Part shown: in pieces, positions 51,998 through 60,104 of the stretch
Position numbering within the stretch: position 1 is the stretch's first letter
How the letters are laid out: every line of letters starts with the position of its first letter
Assembly (NCBI GenBank): GCA_944322785.1
Contig: CALUPW010000006.1
Coordinates: 1 to 64,000, forward strand
DNA from: Candidatus Gastranaerophilales bacterium
GTDB taxonomy: Bacteria; Cyanobacteriota; Vampirovibrionia; Gastranaerophilales; Gastranaerophilaceae
Reading direction: 5' to 3'
DNA length: 64,000 nt
The notes under the pieces: model-generated
What the model saw: the letters and a program-made list of their open reading frames with translations, nothing else
What the model was told of the DNA's origin: nothing
Databases searched by the model: none
Position numbers and translations under genes: made by a program

Positions 51998-52903
51998 CTA
52001 CCACGGATAATCGTCCGCAATTGTCCAGCCGTCCTGCATTATTTTTGCCGCACAATATGCTCCGGTACCGCTGTGGCTGCAATTGGTATTTATTTCATCA
52101 TTTGTTTGGTCATATCCGTTTGCTCTTACTATATTTTTGTCAAAATCCACTGTAAACATAAAAACATCTTTGCCTATTACATTTGGGGGCTTTACTCCGT
52201 TAATATCCGCATAAACAGTTTGAGCTACACTATATTTATAAATATCTGAAACCTTATTACCATCGTCATCATATACAGGAATCCACCTTACCATTAAGAG
52301 AAAATACGCAGTTCCGTCATTTGTTATAAAAAAGACCCGACCTGCCCGGTAAATTGTATAAATTGCTATGCCCTGATATGTATTATTCCTATACATATAG
52401 CGAGGATATTTTTGATCATTGGAAGGCTCAAAAGGGAATGTACCTTCACTTAAAACCGTTGGAGAATGAAAATATGGTTTCCAGTAACTGTCAAAGAAAT
52501 TTATCATCACGTCCGGATCAATTTCGTCAGAAGTCGGGAAATACGCAGGGCCGTTATCTTCTTGAGCTTTGATTACAAGTTGACTTAATACTGTATAAAC
52601 CTTTTTAAGTTTATTAACTGTTACATGTTTTTGATAATTCCCGATTAAGGAAGGCAGTGTCATAGCAGCAACTATACCGATTATGCCGAGTGTCATCAAA
52701 ACTTCTGCAAGCGTAAAGCCAGCTTTGCTTATTATCTTAGCACTTCTACTCAAATGGCAGTGTTTGTTCAAATTTTTATACGTCATTGCGACTCTCGAAC
52801 AGGAATCTTTCAGGATTGTTTTTATCAAAATGATAGATTCTGAGTCAAGCTCAGAATGACGTGATTTAAAACCTGCCTGAGAGGAAGATTCGACACTTAT
52901 CAC
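51998..52903 (-). CDS. prepilin-like protein behind a repeat-filled, possibly phase-variable 5-prime region
   Basis: The prepilin body starts near 52723 with KAGFTLAEVLMTLGIIGIVAAMTLPSLIGNYQ and a 235-residue periplasmic part (PAYFPTSDEIDPDVMINFF, ending DGWTIADDYPW). The frame shown begins at GTG 52903, which has no ribosome binding site. It is open much further upstream, to the 12-G run at 53014-53025. The leader carries RHSELDSESI, the translation of a palindromic repeat. A start with a perfect Shine-Dalgarno lies at 53054 in another frame. It follows folP closely, so it would be the second gene of that transcript. Confidence 0.7.
   Translation of the reverse strand: MISVESSSQAGFKSRHSELDSESIILIKTILKDSCSRVAMTYKNLNKHCHLSRSAKIISKAGFTLAEVLMTLGIIGIVAAMTLPSLIGNYQKHVTVNKLKKVYTVLSQLVIKAQEDNGPAYFPTSDEIDPDVMINFFDSYWKPYFHSPTVLSEGTFPFEPSNDQKYPRYMYRNNTYQGIAIYTIYRAGRVFFITNDGTAYFLLMVRWIPVYDDDGNKVSDIYKYSVAQTVYADINGVKPPNVIGKDVFMFTVDFDKNIVRANGYDQTNDEINTNCSHSGTGAYCAAKIMQDGWTIADDYPW
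52837..52860. repeat. palindromic interspersed repeat
   Basis: ATTCTGAG-TCAAG-CTCAGAAT followed by GACG; the same design as at 34110 and 52951. On the coding strand of the pseudopilin it reads RHSELDSES. Confidence 0.85.
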
Positions 52904-52907
52904 GTCA

Positions 52908-52927
52908 CTCCGGCCTCCGAGCCGGAG
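52908..52927. repeat. palindromic repeat in pseudopilin leader
   Basis: CTCCGGC-CTCCGA-GCCGGAG, 7-base perfect arms. A degraded relative (GATTCCGGCCTCCGAGCCAGAATC) lies near 34068-34091 in the other pseudopilin leader. Confidence 0.75.
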
Positions 52928-52950
52928 GCTGTTTCTATCAGCACTGATAG

Positions 52951-52974
52951 ATTCCGGATCAAGTCCGGAATGAC
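52951..52974. repeat. palindromic interspersed repeat
   Basis: ATTCCGGA-TCAAG-TCCGGAAT followed by GACA; the same family as 34110 and 52837. Confidence 0.88.
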
Positions 52975-53003
52975 ATAAGGTTAAATCTCTGTCAGGAGCT
53001 GCT

Positions 53004-53054
53004 TTACGGGTTGCCCCCCCCCCCCTGTAATCCAGTCATATCAATAGTTTCCAT
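53004..53054 (-). CDS. 16-codon leader frame METIDMT... with a 12-G run, second copy
   Basis: Starts at ATG 53054, preceded by AAAGGAGCTTAATGT (perfect Shine-Dalgarno that touches the folP stop), and reads METIDMTGLQGGGGNP, then TAA. Only three residues differ from the copy at 34243-34293. With 11 or 14 G it would join the prepilin frame, open from here to 51998. Confidence 0.62.
   Translation of the reverse strand: METIDMTGLQGGGGNP
53014..53025. repeat. homopolymer of 12 C (12 G on the coding strand)
   Basis: The same length and flanks as 34253-34264 (CA before and CAACCCGTAA after the G run on the coding strand). Confidence 0.9.
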
Positions 53055-53067
53055 ACATTAAGCTCCT

Positions 53068-54210
53068 TTAATATTTTTCCATTACCTCAAGCAGCCTTTT
53101 ATGCAAAGGCACATTATGCACTCTAATATAATCCACTTTCTTTTCAATTGCAAGTGTGTTCAATGCAACAGTAAAAATATCCTTTATATCGTTGTCATAA
53201 TCACCGAGATTTAATAGTGATTTGCGGGAAAGCCCCAGCATAACTTCGCAACCCAGTCCGTAAAACTCCTCAATTCGTTTTATTATTTCAAAATTATCTT
53301 CCCGTGTTTTGCCGAATCCTATTCCGGGGTCTACAATAATATTCTCTTTTTTTATGCCTTTTAAGAGGGCAAAATCAATTTTTTCTTTCAATTTCAGATA
53401 AATTTCGTCAATCAAACTTTCATATTTAGGGTTGTCCTGCATATTTTGCGGGGTGCCTTTTGAATGCTGAAGAATGATTTTTACATCTTTTCCGGCAATC
53501 ACATCCGACATATTTTTATCATATTCAAATCCTGAAACGTCATTAATAATTGCGGCGCCGTTTTCAATACAAACCTTTGCAACTTCTGATGATCTTGTAT
53601 CAATACTTATCGGAATACAAAACCCGTTTTCTTTTGCAAAATCTAATAATGGCAAAATCCTGTCAATCTGAGCACCTGCTGAAACCGGTGTAGAATAAGG
53701 TTTTGTTGATTCGGCACCTATATCAATTATATCGGCTCCGGAATTTACCATATATTCAAAATGTTCTTTGGCTTTATCATAGTCCAAGAATTCGCCGCCG
53801 TCAGAAAAGGAATCCGGTGTAAGATTTAAAATTCCGACAATTTTTGGCTTTGTAAACGGCTTTTCTTTTAAAAATTTTTCAATTTCACCTGCCAGCATTT
53901 TTAATCCGAAAGGCTGTTTTTCAAGCTTCCTGGCAATCGTTAAGAGTTCCGAAAAACTTCCGCCCAGAATGCAATCCGTTTTTTCTGTTTTAGCGGTTAT
54001 TGTTTCCCTGTGGGTTGCACAGTCAGCACCGCAGGAAAGAGCGGTCTGTTTTAATATATTTGCCTGAGCTGCTGAAAGGTCATAGATTTTTATGTTTTTA
54101 TATCTGAATTTATTTGATGCGACGGATTTATAGGATTTGTCGAACCCTATTTTTTCAAGCTCTTTTTCTACATCGTTTGTTACAATTTCTTTTAAGATGA
54201 AATCTTTCAT
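53068..54210 (-). CDS. folP: dihydropteroate synthase, N-terminally extended
   Basis: Joins p-aminobenzoate to hydroxymethyl-dihydropterin diphosphate in folate synthesis. Residues about 122-380 are the pterin-binding TIM barrel: VGILNLTPDSFSDGG near 126, DIIDIGAESTKPYSTPVSA near 156, ISIDTRSSEVAKV near 200, INDVSGF near 220 and the VDPGIGFGKTREDN near 292. The first 120 residues are an extra domain (ILKQTALSCGADCATHR, LGGSFSELLTIARKLEKQPFGLKMLAGEI), known in clostridial-type DHPS of about 390-400 residues. The pseudopilin cassette starts 13 bases after its stop. Confidence 0.93.
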   Translation of the reverse strand: MKDFILKEIVTNDVEKELEKIGFDKSYKSVASNKFRYKNIKIYDLSAAQANILKQTALSCGADCATHRETITAKTEKTDCILGGSFSELLTIARKLEKQPFGLKMLAGEIEKFLKEKPFTKPKIVGILNLTPDSFSDGGEFLDYDKAKEHFEYMVNSGADIIDIGAESTKPYSTPVSAGAQIDRILPLLDFAKENGFCIPISIDTRSSEVAKVCIENGAAIINDVSGFEYDKNMSDVIAGKDVKIILQHSKGTPQNMQDNPKYESLIDEIYLKLKEKIDFALLKGIKKENIIVDPGIGFGKTREDNFEIIKRIEEFYGLGCEVMLGLSRKSLLNLGDYDNDIKDIFTVALNTLAIEKKVDYIRVHNVPLHKRLLEVMEKY

Positions 54211-54241
54211 AAAACCAGTTTATCAAAAAAATCAGAAAAAC

Positions 54242-54727
54242 TTAATTTTCATCCTCTTCAAGAGATTTAATGAATTTTGAGTTGTGAATGTGGTCATTAT
54301 AGGCAATTGTTGAAGTTTTTACAATATTTGTAAACCCTGTTAAAAGAGTCAAAACGGCAAGCCCGAACCCGAAAAATGATGCAACACCTATAAACGGTTT
54401 TGATTTAACAATTTTACTGATAACAGGTGCTTTTTGTGCCCAGCCCGTAATTGCTTCGGTGAATTCTTTTGCCATTCTGCCGAAACGGCTGAAGAGTGAT
54501 TTTGTTTCCGCTACAGGTTTTCTTGCAAGTTTTATGTTATCCATAACTTCTTGAGAAAGATAACCGGCTTTTTTGGCAGTACTGAAGTTTCTAAAACCGG
54601 CTTTGCTTCCGGCAGCCGCAATTGCTCCGCCGCCGACGGCTGCCTCGCCGACTTTTTTCTTCTTTTCTTCAATATCTTTTTTTGTATCTAATCCGCTTCC
54701 GGAAAATGATACAGGAGCAACTTTCAT
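54242..54727 (-). CDS. uncharacterised FxG-motif membrane protein
   Basis: A 161-residue protein. MKVAPVSFSGSG carries the FxG motif at residues 8-10, followed by a charged lysine-rich patch and an alanine/glycine segment (EAAVGGGAIAAAGSKAG). One hydrophobic segment lies near 113-133 (FIGVASFFGFGLAVLTLLTGF). The tail is acidic (KSLEEDEN). Its ATG overlaps the stop of the upstream gene (TAATG). It resembles no named family. Confidence 0.68.
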   Translation of the reverse strand: MKVAPVSFSGSGLDTKKDIEEKKKKVGEAAVGGGAIAAAGSKAGFRNFSTAKKAGYLSQEVMDNIKLARKPVAETKSLFSRFGRMAKEFTEAITGWAQKAPVISKIVKSKPFIGVASFFGFGLAVLTLLTGFTNIVKTSTIAYNDHIHNSKFIKSLEEDEN

Positions 54728-55473
54728 TATTCTTCTCCTTCAGAAGTCTTTTTAACGCCGTCCATAGCTTCAACTGCGCCTGAGGAAATACCGCCTGCAA
54801 CGCTCAGTGTTCCTATTGCTGCTTTTTTATAATTAATTCCTGCAATTTTGTTGTAAGCTTTTACAATTCCGTCCGCAATAAAACTGAATACGGCATCAAT
54901 TCCGCCGGTAACTTTTTGAACATATTTGTTTTCGGAAACTTTCTTACCTAATTTATTTAATGATTTTGCAAAACTTGAATCTTTTAAATTTGCAATTTTT
55001 TTATTTAATTTTGTTTTATTGTTTTGGTAGGTTTTAGTTTCTTTTATTGCTGCCCATTTTGTTGAAACAAACGTTTTCAGTTTGCCGAAACCTTTTTTAA
55101 CCGGCGTTGAAATATTATCCTTAAACTTTCCGGTGAACTTTTGTACGACATTGGATTTGTACATATCACGGAATGCAGCCATAATATATTTTGCACTCCA
55201 TCCTGTTGCCATACCGCCCAGCACGCCTGCAGCAAAAATTGAGCCGACCCTCATTGTCGTTTTTATAGGTTTTGGAACCTTAGCCTCATTTCGGGCAATC
55301 ATTTCATCAAAATTTTGTTTTTGATTTTCCCACAGCGCACGGTCTTCATCATCCTCATACTGTTGTTTCAACCGTTCTGTTTCCGACATATAGCCGGAGT
55401 CTTCACGGTCTGGACGTCTTTGCCCGAAAGCGGGTCTGAAATTTTGATTGATACCGGAATGAATTGTTAACAT
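54727..55473 (-). CDS. uncharacterised FxG-motif protein with two glycine-rich hydrophobic segments
   Basis: A 248-residue protein starting at ATG 55473 (MLTIHSGINQNFRPAFGQRR), where GGAG precedes it; six codons upstream is another ATG. PAFGQ is a variant of the FxG motif. Hydrophobic, glycine-rich segments sit at about 82-102 (SIFAAGVLGGMATGWSAKYIM) and near 221-238 (AAIGTLSVAGGISSGAV). The middle is very basic (KGFGKLKTFVSTKWAAIKETKTYQNNKTKLNKK). It pairs with 54242-54727 through a TAATG overlap, as 17254 pairs with 18039. Confidence 0.68.
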   Translation of the reverse strand: MLTIHSGINQNFRPAFGQRRPDREDSGYMSETERLKQQYEDDEDRALWENQKQNFDEMIARNEAKVPKPIKTTMRVGSIFAAGVLGGMATGWSAKYIMAAFRDMYKSNVVQKFTGKFKDNISTPVKKGFGKLKTFVSTKWAAIKETKTYQNNKTKLNKKIANLKDSSFAKSLNKLGKKVSENKYVQKVTGGIDAVFSFIADGIVKAYNKIAGINYKKAAIGTLSVAGGISSGAVEAMDGVKKTSEGEE

Positions 55474-55621
55474 ATTTTCTCCATTTCTCATACAGACTTG
55501 TCAAATAGTCTAATGGATGTAAAAAATCTTTTTTGCCGTTTTGTTTAAAATATATTAATAAAAATTTACAAACACTTTACACGAAAATATTATCTCATAT
55601 ATTTTGATTTTTGTAAAGATA

Positions 55622-56545
55622 TTATGAATTTTTGCAACCCTGCCAGGTTCCCCGTTCAATAAAAGTTCTGTCAATTTTATTCAGTGCATCCATTTTTTTG
55701 CCGAGCCATAAAGGAGCTATCAATGTTTCTTTTAAGCCGTTACCCGCAAGCCTGTGGATTGTCGTTGACGGCGGCAGATATTCAAGAAAATCACATACTG
55801 TTTTTATATATTCATCTTCATCCATAAATTCAATTTCGCCTGCTCTATACATATCAGCAAGCCTTGTATTTTCAAGAGCGCATAGCATATGAATTTTTAC
55901 ACCGTCAACTTTTAATTCCGCAAGTTTTTTCGCCGTCTGCATAATTTCGTCATGACTTTCCCAAAGCCCGAAAATCACATGTACACAAACATTTATACCT
56001 TTTTCTTTTGTTCTTTCGTAAGCTTTTAAAAAGCAGTCAAAATCATGCCCTCGATTTATCCGTTTAAGAGTCTTGTCATGGATTGATTGAAGCCCGTATT
56101 CAATCCATATTTCATAATCATCTTTGTAATTTGCAATCAAATTTAATTTTTCATCGTCAACACAATCAGGACGGGTTCCGATCGAAAGTCCGACAATTCT
56201 TTCATCGCAAAGAGAGGAATTATATATTTTTTCAAGTTCTTTAACCGGTTTGTAGGTATTGGAATAGGCCTGAAAATATGACATGAATTTCTCGGCTTTA
56301 AATCGTGTACTTAATGTTTTTATACCTTCTTGAATCTGTTCACTGATTGATAAAAGATTTGAGTGCGCCTGTGAAAAACTTCCGCCTTCATCACAAAATA
56401 TACATCCGCCCGTTGAAATGGTTCCGTCACGATTCGGACATGAAAAACCGGCATCAAGAGTTATTTTATAAACCTTGACACCGAATTTATTCTTTAAATA
56501 TGCACTATATTGATTATAACGTTTGTCTGTTCCGTTAAAAAGCAT
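55622..56545 (-). CDS. YhcC/TIGR01212-family radical SAM protein
   Basis: A 307-residue radical SAM enzyme of the TIGR01212 (YhcC) group: FGVKVYKITLDAGFSCPNRDG near 22, the CxxxCxxC-like cluster as CPNRDGTISTGGCIFCDEGG (Cys 36, 48 and 51), YFQAYSNTY near 90, GLSIGTRPDCVDDE near 119, WIEYGLQSIHDKTLKRINRGHDF near 147 and the HVIFGLW segment. The family has no proven reaction; related Elp3-type proteins act on tRNA. It is coupled to the upstream zinc-ribbon gene (TAATG). Confidence 0.9.
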   Translation of the reverse strand: MLFNGTDKRYNQYSAYLKNKFGVKVYKITLDAGFSCPNRDGTISTGGCIFCDEGGSFSQAHSNLLSISEQIQEGIKTLSTRFKAEKFMSYFQAYSNTYKPVKELEKIYNSSLCDERIVGLSIGTRPDCVDDEKLNLIANYKDDYEIWIEYGLQSIHDKTLKRINRGHDFDCFLKAYERTKEKGINVCVHVIFGLWESHDEIMQTAKKLAELKVDGVKIHMLCALENTRLADMYRAGEIEFMDEDEYIKTVCDFLEYLPPSTTIHRLAGNGLKETLIAPLWLGKKMDALNKIDRTFIERGTWQGCKNS

Positions 56546-56715
56546 TATTTTTCGTCTTCTTGACCGTCCAGAATCGGATAAACATAATGTTCACCGCAAT
56601 TCGGACAAACAACTTCCTGCTGTTTTCCTTTTTCAAGCTGGGCTACTTCAAATAGAGTTTTGCAGCCTGATTGCACACATCTGATTGCCCATGTCGGTCT
56701 GATTAATCTTGCCAT
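56545..56715 (-). CDS. small zinc-ribbon-like protein, 56 residues
   Basis: Short frame with a GAGGATA site and ATG at 56715; its stop overlaps the ATG of the YhcC gene (TAATG). The sequence is MARLIRPTWAIRCVQSGC, then KTLFEVAQLEKGKQQEVVCPNCGEHYVYP and an acidic tail. One C-x4-C and one C-x2-C make a plausible zinc ribbon. A nucleic-acid-binding partner of the radical SAM protein is a possibility only. Confidence 0.65.
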   Translation of the reverse strand: MARLIRPTWAIRCVQSGCKTLFEVAQLEKGKQQEVVCPNCGEHYVYPILDGQEDEK

Positions 56716-56918
56716 AAATTTATCCTCTTAATTACCTTCAATAAACTACTACATTTTATCATCAGAAAATCGTTTATGCAAGTTGTAATTTCCGCCGCAA
56801 AAGACTAACGCCACAGGCTGATTTAAATATGCAACCATGCAGTTATAATAATCTCGGGTTATGAATATCACAGCACTCGAATTTCTTAATTCCGCTCTAA
56901 AATTTAAGGAGAAGTCTT

Positions 56919-57218
56919 ATGAAACGTTTTTTTATAATTTTTTCAATAATGGTTGTTGCAATGCTTGCATTTTTTGACGCAAAGACAAGAATGAATGAAC
57001 TTGAAGAAGTTGCTGCAACAACGCCGAGTCAGATTGAAATGAAAAATGATTTGCAAAAATCAACAGGGGACGGAGTACAGGAAAAAACCACCGCACCTGC
57101 TAATCAAATGACTCTGCCTAACAATCAAAACAACAATCCTCAAATGCAGAATATTCCGCAGAAATTAAATCCTGAATTCAGACCTCAGCAAGATTTTGAA
57201 AAGAATCAAAGACCGTAA
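56919..57218 (+). CDS. uncharacterised small secreted or anchored protein
   Basis: A 99-residue protein with an N-terminal hydrophobic segment (MKRFFIIFSIMVVAMLAFFDAKT, signal peptide or anchor), then an acidic stretch and a long Asn/Gln/Pro-rich low-complexity region (NQMTLPNNQNNNPQMQNIPQKLNPE) to the end. No domain recognised. AAGGAG site. Its end overlaps the convergent gene 57206-58021 by 13 bases. Confidence 0.58.
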   Translation: MKRFFIIFSIMVVAMLAFFDAKTRMNELEEVAATTPSQIEMKNDLQKSTGDGVQEKTTAPANQMTLPNNQNNNPQMQNIPQKLNPEFRPQQDFEKNQRP

Positions 57219-58021
57219 ATAATTTCACCGAAATCACTTTCGTTCGTTCCTTTAATATCTTTTGAACGGAGAGTATCAAGTGTGGGCGGGTTCATTCTGA
57301 AAAATTTACTCGGTGCCGCAACACCCGTATTTTTTGGAGAAACTACCGGATTAGATGTTTTCGGGAAAAATCTTAATGTAACGTTTTGTGCAATACTTCT
57401 TGCAACTATTGCTTTGCTGTACAAATCGAGCTGTTCAAGTTTTAAAGCGGCTTCCGACGGCGACTTTGCCTTAAACTCATTGTTGTTATTCCCGAGTTTT
57501 TTACTGTAGTTTCCGCTCCACATAACAAGCCCGTTTACGGTATCAATCAACACTGCATTTGTTTCCAGTTCATAAGGGTAAACAATGCCAAAATCGGATG
57601 AAAGATTGAGAACTTCCCATACACTCCTGCGGAGATTGCTTTTTTTTGTCATTGCAGAACTGGAAATTAACAGTACGGATTTTGCAGAAAACGCATCTGA
57701 TATACTTTTTACGGATTCCATATCAATATTATTTGCTCTGTTATATTTTCTTAGAGTATTTGAGGTTAGAGCCTTTAATGATGCATCAGCATTCAATTTT
57801 TGTCTTACTGTAACAAGCGTAGGGGATGTAATCCCGTGGCTTGCGTTGAAATTTTCAATAACATCTTCCGCAAAAATATTTGAGGCTTCTTCATGGCAGT
57901 AATAGTTGTTACATACGTTCAAAATATCTGCCGGAAGCACCAGAACATTAAATGTAACAGCATAGGCTTTTAACGGAAAAAACAATAGAGAAATAAATAT
58001 CAATTTTAAAATTATTTTCAT
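57206..58021 (-). CDS. uncharacterised secreted protein
   Basis: A 271-residue protein from ATG 58021 (MKIILKLIFISLLFFPLKAYAVTF, signal peptide). A non-ATG frame extends 11 codons further but reads through the signal start and is not preferred. The mature part has two cysteines (LNVCNNYYCHEEAS), then alternating helical and strand-like segments (SVLLISSSAMTKKSN, NAVLIDTVNGLVMWSGNYSKKL). This pattern recalls periplasmic alpha/beta proteins such as the CsgG-like or peptidoglycan-associated lipoprotein type but is not a clear match. Confidence 0.62.
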   Translation of the reverse strand: MKIILKLIFISLLFFPLKAYAVTFNVLVLPADILNVCNNYYCHEEASNIFAEDVIENFNASHGITSPTLVTVRQKLNADASLKALTSNTLRKYNRANNIDMESVKSISDAFSAKSVLLISSSAMTKKSNLRRSVWEVLNLSSDFGIVYPYELETNAVLIDTVNGLVMWSGNYSKKLGNNNNEFKAKSPSEAALKLEQLDLYSKAIVARSIAQNVTLRFFPKTSNPVVSPKNTGVAAPSKFFRMNPPTLDTLRSKDIKGTNESDFGEIIYGL

Positions 58022-58113
58022 ACTTATTATTGTAACACAGATTTTCTCATTCAACTAACCGATTATTTTTAAATCCTTATAATTTAAAATAATAATTAAA
58101 CAGGAGAACCGGC

Positions 58114-58497
58114 ATGGATTATCAATTTTTGATGGAAAAAGCAAAAGAGGCGTCGAAAAATTCTTATTCACCTTATTCAAAATTCCCCGTCGGGGCATGT
58201 GTTCTCGGGAACAGCGGGAATTATTATTACGGCTGCAATTTTGAAAATTCAAGTTTCGGACTGACAATCTGTGCGGAAAGAAATGCAATAGGAAATGCAA
58301 TTGCAAACGGAGAAAAAGAAATCTTTGCGATTGCTATTTATTCACCGAACAGGGATGATTGTCTGCCGTGCGGGGCATGCCGTCAGGTTATTTCGGAATT
58401 TTGCAGGGATGAAGGTATTGATGTTATTACGGAAAAAGGCGGCAGGTTAGAAATCCGCAATATTAACGAACTTCTACCCGGAAGATTTAAGCTGTAA
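58114..58497 (+). CDS. cdd: cytidine deaminase
   Basis: Deaminates cytidine and deoxycytidine to uridine, part of pyrimidine salvage. The 127 residues have SPYSKFPVGACVL near 20, the catalytic CAERNAIGNAI near 52 and the zinc-binding PCGACRQVISEF near 84, which is the homotetrameric type with three zinc cysteines. AGGAG lies before the start. 58501-58752 follows by 3 bases and is probably co-transcribed. Confidence 0.94.
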   Translation: MDYQFLMEKAKEASKNSYSPYSKFPVGACVLGNSGNYYYGCNFENSSFGLTICAERNAIGNAIANGEKEIFAIAIYSPNRDDCLPCGACRQVISEFCRDEGIDVITEKGGRLEIRNINELLPGRFKL

Positions 58498-58500
58498 AAT

Positions 58501-58752
58501 ATGTATTTTATTGAACTTCTTGTAAAATATTTTCAAAAAGACCGTGTTGAGGATTTGATTGACAAATTTGAAAAAGAAAAGGCAATTGATCCGCTCAATG
58601 AAACTTTTGAAACGTTTGAGGATGAAAGTGAAAACTGCGAACATATTTTTATGCCAATTGACAGCACCGGTGAAACTTTTGCCTGCTCAAAATGCGGGCT
58701 TGTAATAGATAAAAAGGATTATGATAAACGAAATATTTTTAAAGACAGATAA
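58501..58752 (+). CDS. small zinc-ribbon-like protein
   Basis: An 83-residue protein. The first half is helical and charged (YFQKDRVEDLIDKFEKEKAID, acidic ETFETFEDESE). The second half reads CEHIFMPIDSTGETFACSKCGLVIDKKDYD: C-x-H then C-x2-C, an incomplete zinc ribbon. It follows cdd by 3 bases. A DNA or RNA-binding role is possible. No family recognised. Confidence 0.65.
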   Translation: MYFIELLVKYFQKDRVEDLIDKFEKEKAIDPLNETFETFEDESENCEHIFMPIDSTGETFACSKCGLVIDKKDYDKRNIFKDR

Positions 58753-58781
58753 CAGCCAATACAAATGTTAAAACTCTATGA

Positions 58782-60050
58782 TTAATTACCGAGGGCTGTT
58801 GTAGATTCCTGTTTTATCATTTGTGTAAGAATTTCTTTTGCTGTTTCAAGCTGAACATCCTTTTTATTTTTGATGTCATTCAGTGTCAAATTAACCTCAA
58901 TGTCGGGCGAAATGCCTTTTTTATTAATATCTGAGCCTGAAGGGGTTAAATATTTTGCAATTGTCAAATTTAAGCCGGTTTCATTTGGCAGGGGCATTAT
59001 TTTTTGAACCATGCCTTTTCCGAAAGTTCTAGTACCTAAAAGTTTGGCTTTTTTGTAATCTTTTAGCGCTCCTGACAGAATTTCACTTGCACTTGCACTT
59101 GCGCCGTCAACAAGAACAATCATGGGTTTGTCTATTTCAAACTTTGTATCCTGTGCGTAGATATCGTAACGATAATTGTCACGTCCTACTATGCTTACAA
59201 GATTTCCGTCAGGGATAAACAGGTTTGCGATAAAGATTGCATTCGGCAACAGCCCGCCGGTATTTCCGCGCAAGTCGAGAATAAGGCCCTGGGTATCTTT
59301 TGTTTTTTCGACAGCATCCATGAATTCATTAGGCGTTGAGGTTCCAAGAAAACTTGAAATCTGGATATACCCGATATTTTTGTCAACCGAACTTTTTACT
59401 GTTTTTATTTTTATTTCTTTGCGCATTACTTTTTTTATGAACTTGTCTTTGTTGCGCAGGATAGTCAATTGCACAAAAGTGTTTTCAGTACCTCTTACAA
59501 GATTGGCAACCTCCGACAGCGGAAGCCCGTTAACTTCTTTACCGTCAATATCAAGAATTACATCGCCTGCCTGAAGATTGGCAGCCTGAGCCGGTGTTCC
59601 GTCCATAACGTTTATTATATGAACTTTTCCAGATATGGATGCTATATTTACACCGATTCCCGTAATTTTTGAATTTATTGAGGTATTCTGGTCATTATAT
59701 TCGGATTTATCCATATATCTGGAATACGGATCATCAAGGCTTGCAAGCATTGTGTCAATGGCTACTTTTGCATCCGCATCTGTTTTAATTTTACCGTGAT
59801 AGTGCTCTTTCCATCTTGACCATGACTGATGATTCATTGAAGGGTCATAATAATTATTTTTAACGGTCAGCCACACATTATCAAAAAGTTTCTGGCTTGA
59901 AACGTGCTCATGATTTATAAGTTCGCTGGTATCCGGAACCGTCAGATTGCTGTTCACATTCATCACAAATTTGTTCAATGCAAACAGACAAATAACCGTC
60001 AATATAAATAATATTACCTGATTTCTCTTCATACGATAATTTAACATCAA
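58782..60050 (-). CDS. S41-family carboxyl-terminal processing protease
   Basis: A 422-residue serine protease that trims or degrades exported proteins. N-terminal membrane segment near 12-30 (ILFILTVICLFALNKFVMNV), PDZ domain near 120-205 (SINSKITGIGVNIASISGKVHIINVMDGTPAQAANLQAGDVIL), then the S41 core: GLILDLRGNTGGLLP near 253, the catalytic Ser in DGASASASEILSGAL near 312 and the catalytic Lys in GTRTFGKGMVQ near 339. Length and layout match CtpA/CtpB/Prc-type proteins. No substrate is indicated by context. Confidence 0.92.
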   Translation of the reverse strand: MMLNYRMKRNQVILFILTVICLFALNKFVMNVNSNLTVPDTSELINHEHVSSQKLFDNVWLTVKNNYYDPSMNHQSWSRWKEHYHGKIKTDADAKVAIDTMLASLDDPYSRYMDKSEYNDQNTSINSKITGIGVNIASISGKVHIINVMDGTPAQAANLQAGDVILDIDGKEVNGLPLSEVANLVRGTENTFVQLTILRNKDKFIKKVMRKEIKIKTVKSSVDKNIGYIQISSFLGTSTPNEFMDAVEKTKDTQGLILDLRGNTGGLLPNAIFIANLFIPDGNLVSIVGRDNYRYDIYAQDTKFEIDKPMIVLVDGASASASEILSGALKDYKKAKLLGTRTFGKGMVQKIMPLPNETGLNLTIAKYLTPSGSDINKKGISPDIEVNLTLNDIKNKKDVQLETAKEILTQMIKQESTTALGN

Positions 60051-60104
60051 GACGATTTTTTAATCAATATACTTTATAATTAGTCATATAAGATATTATA
60101 AATT

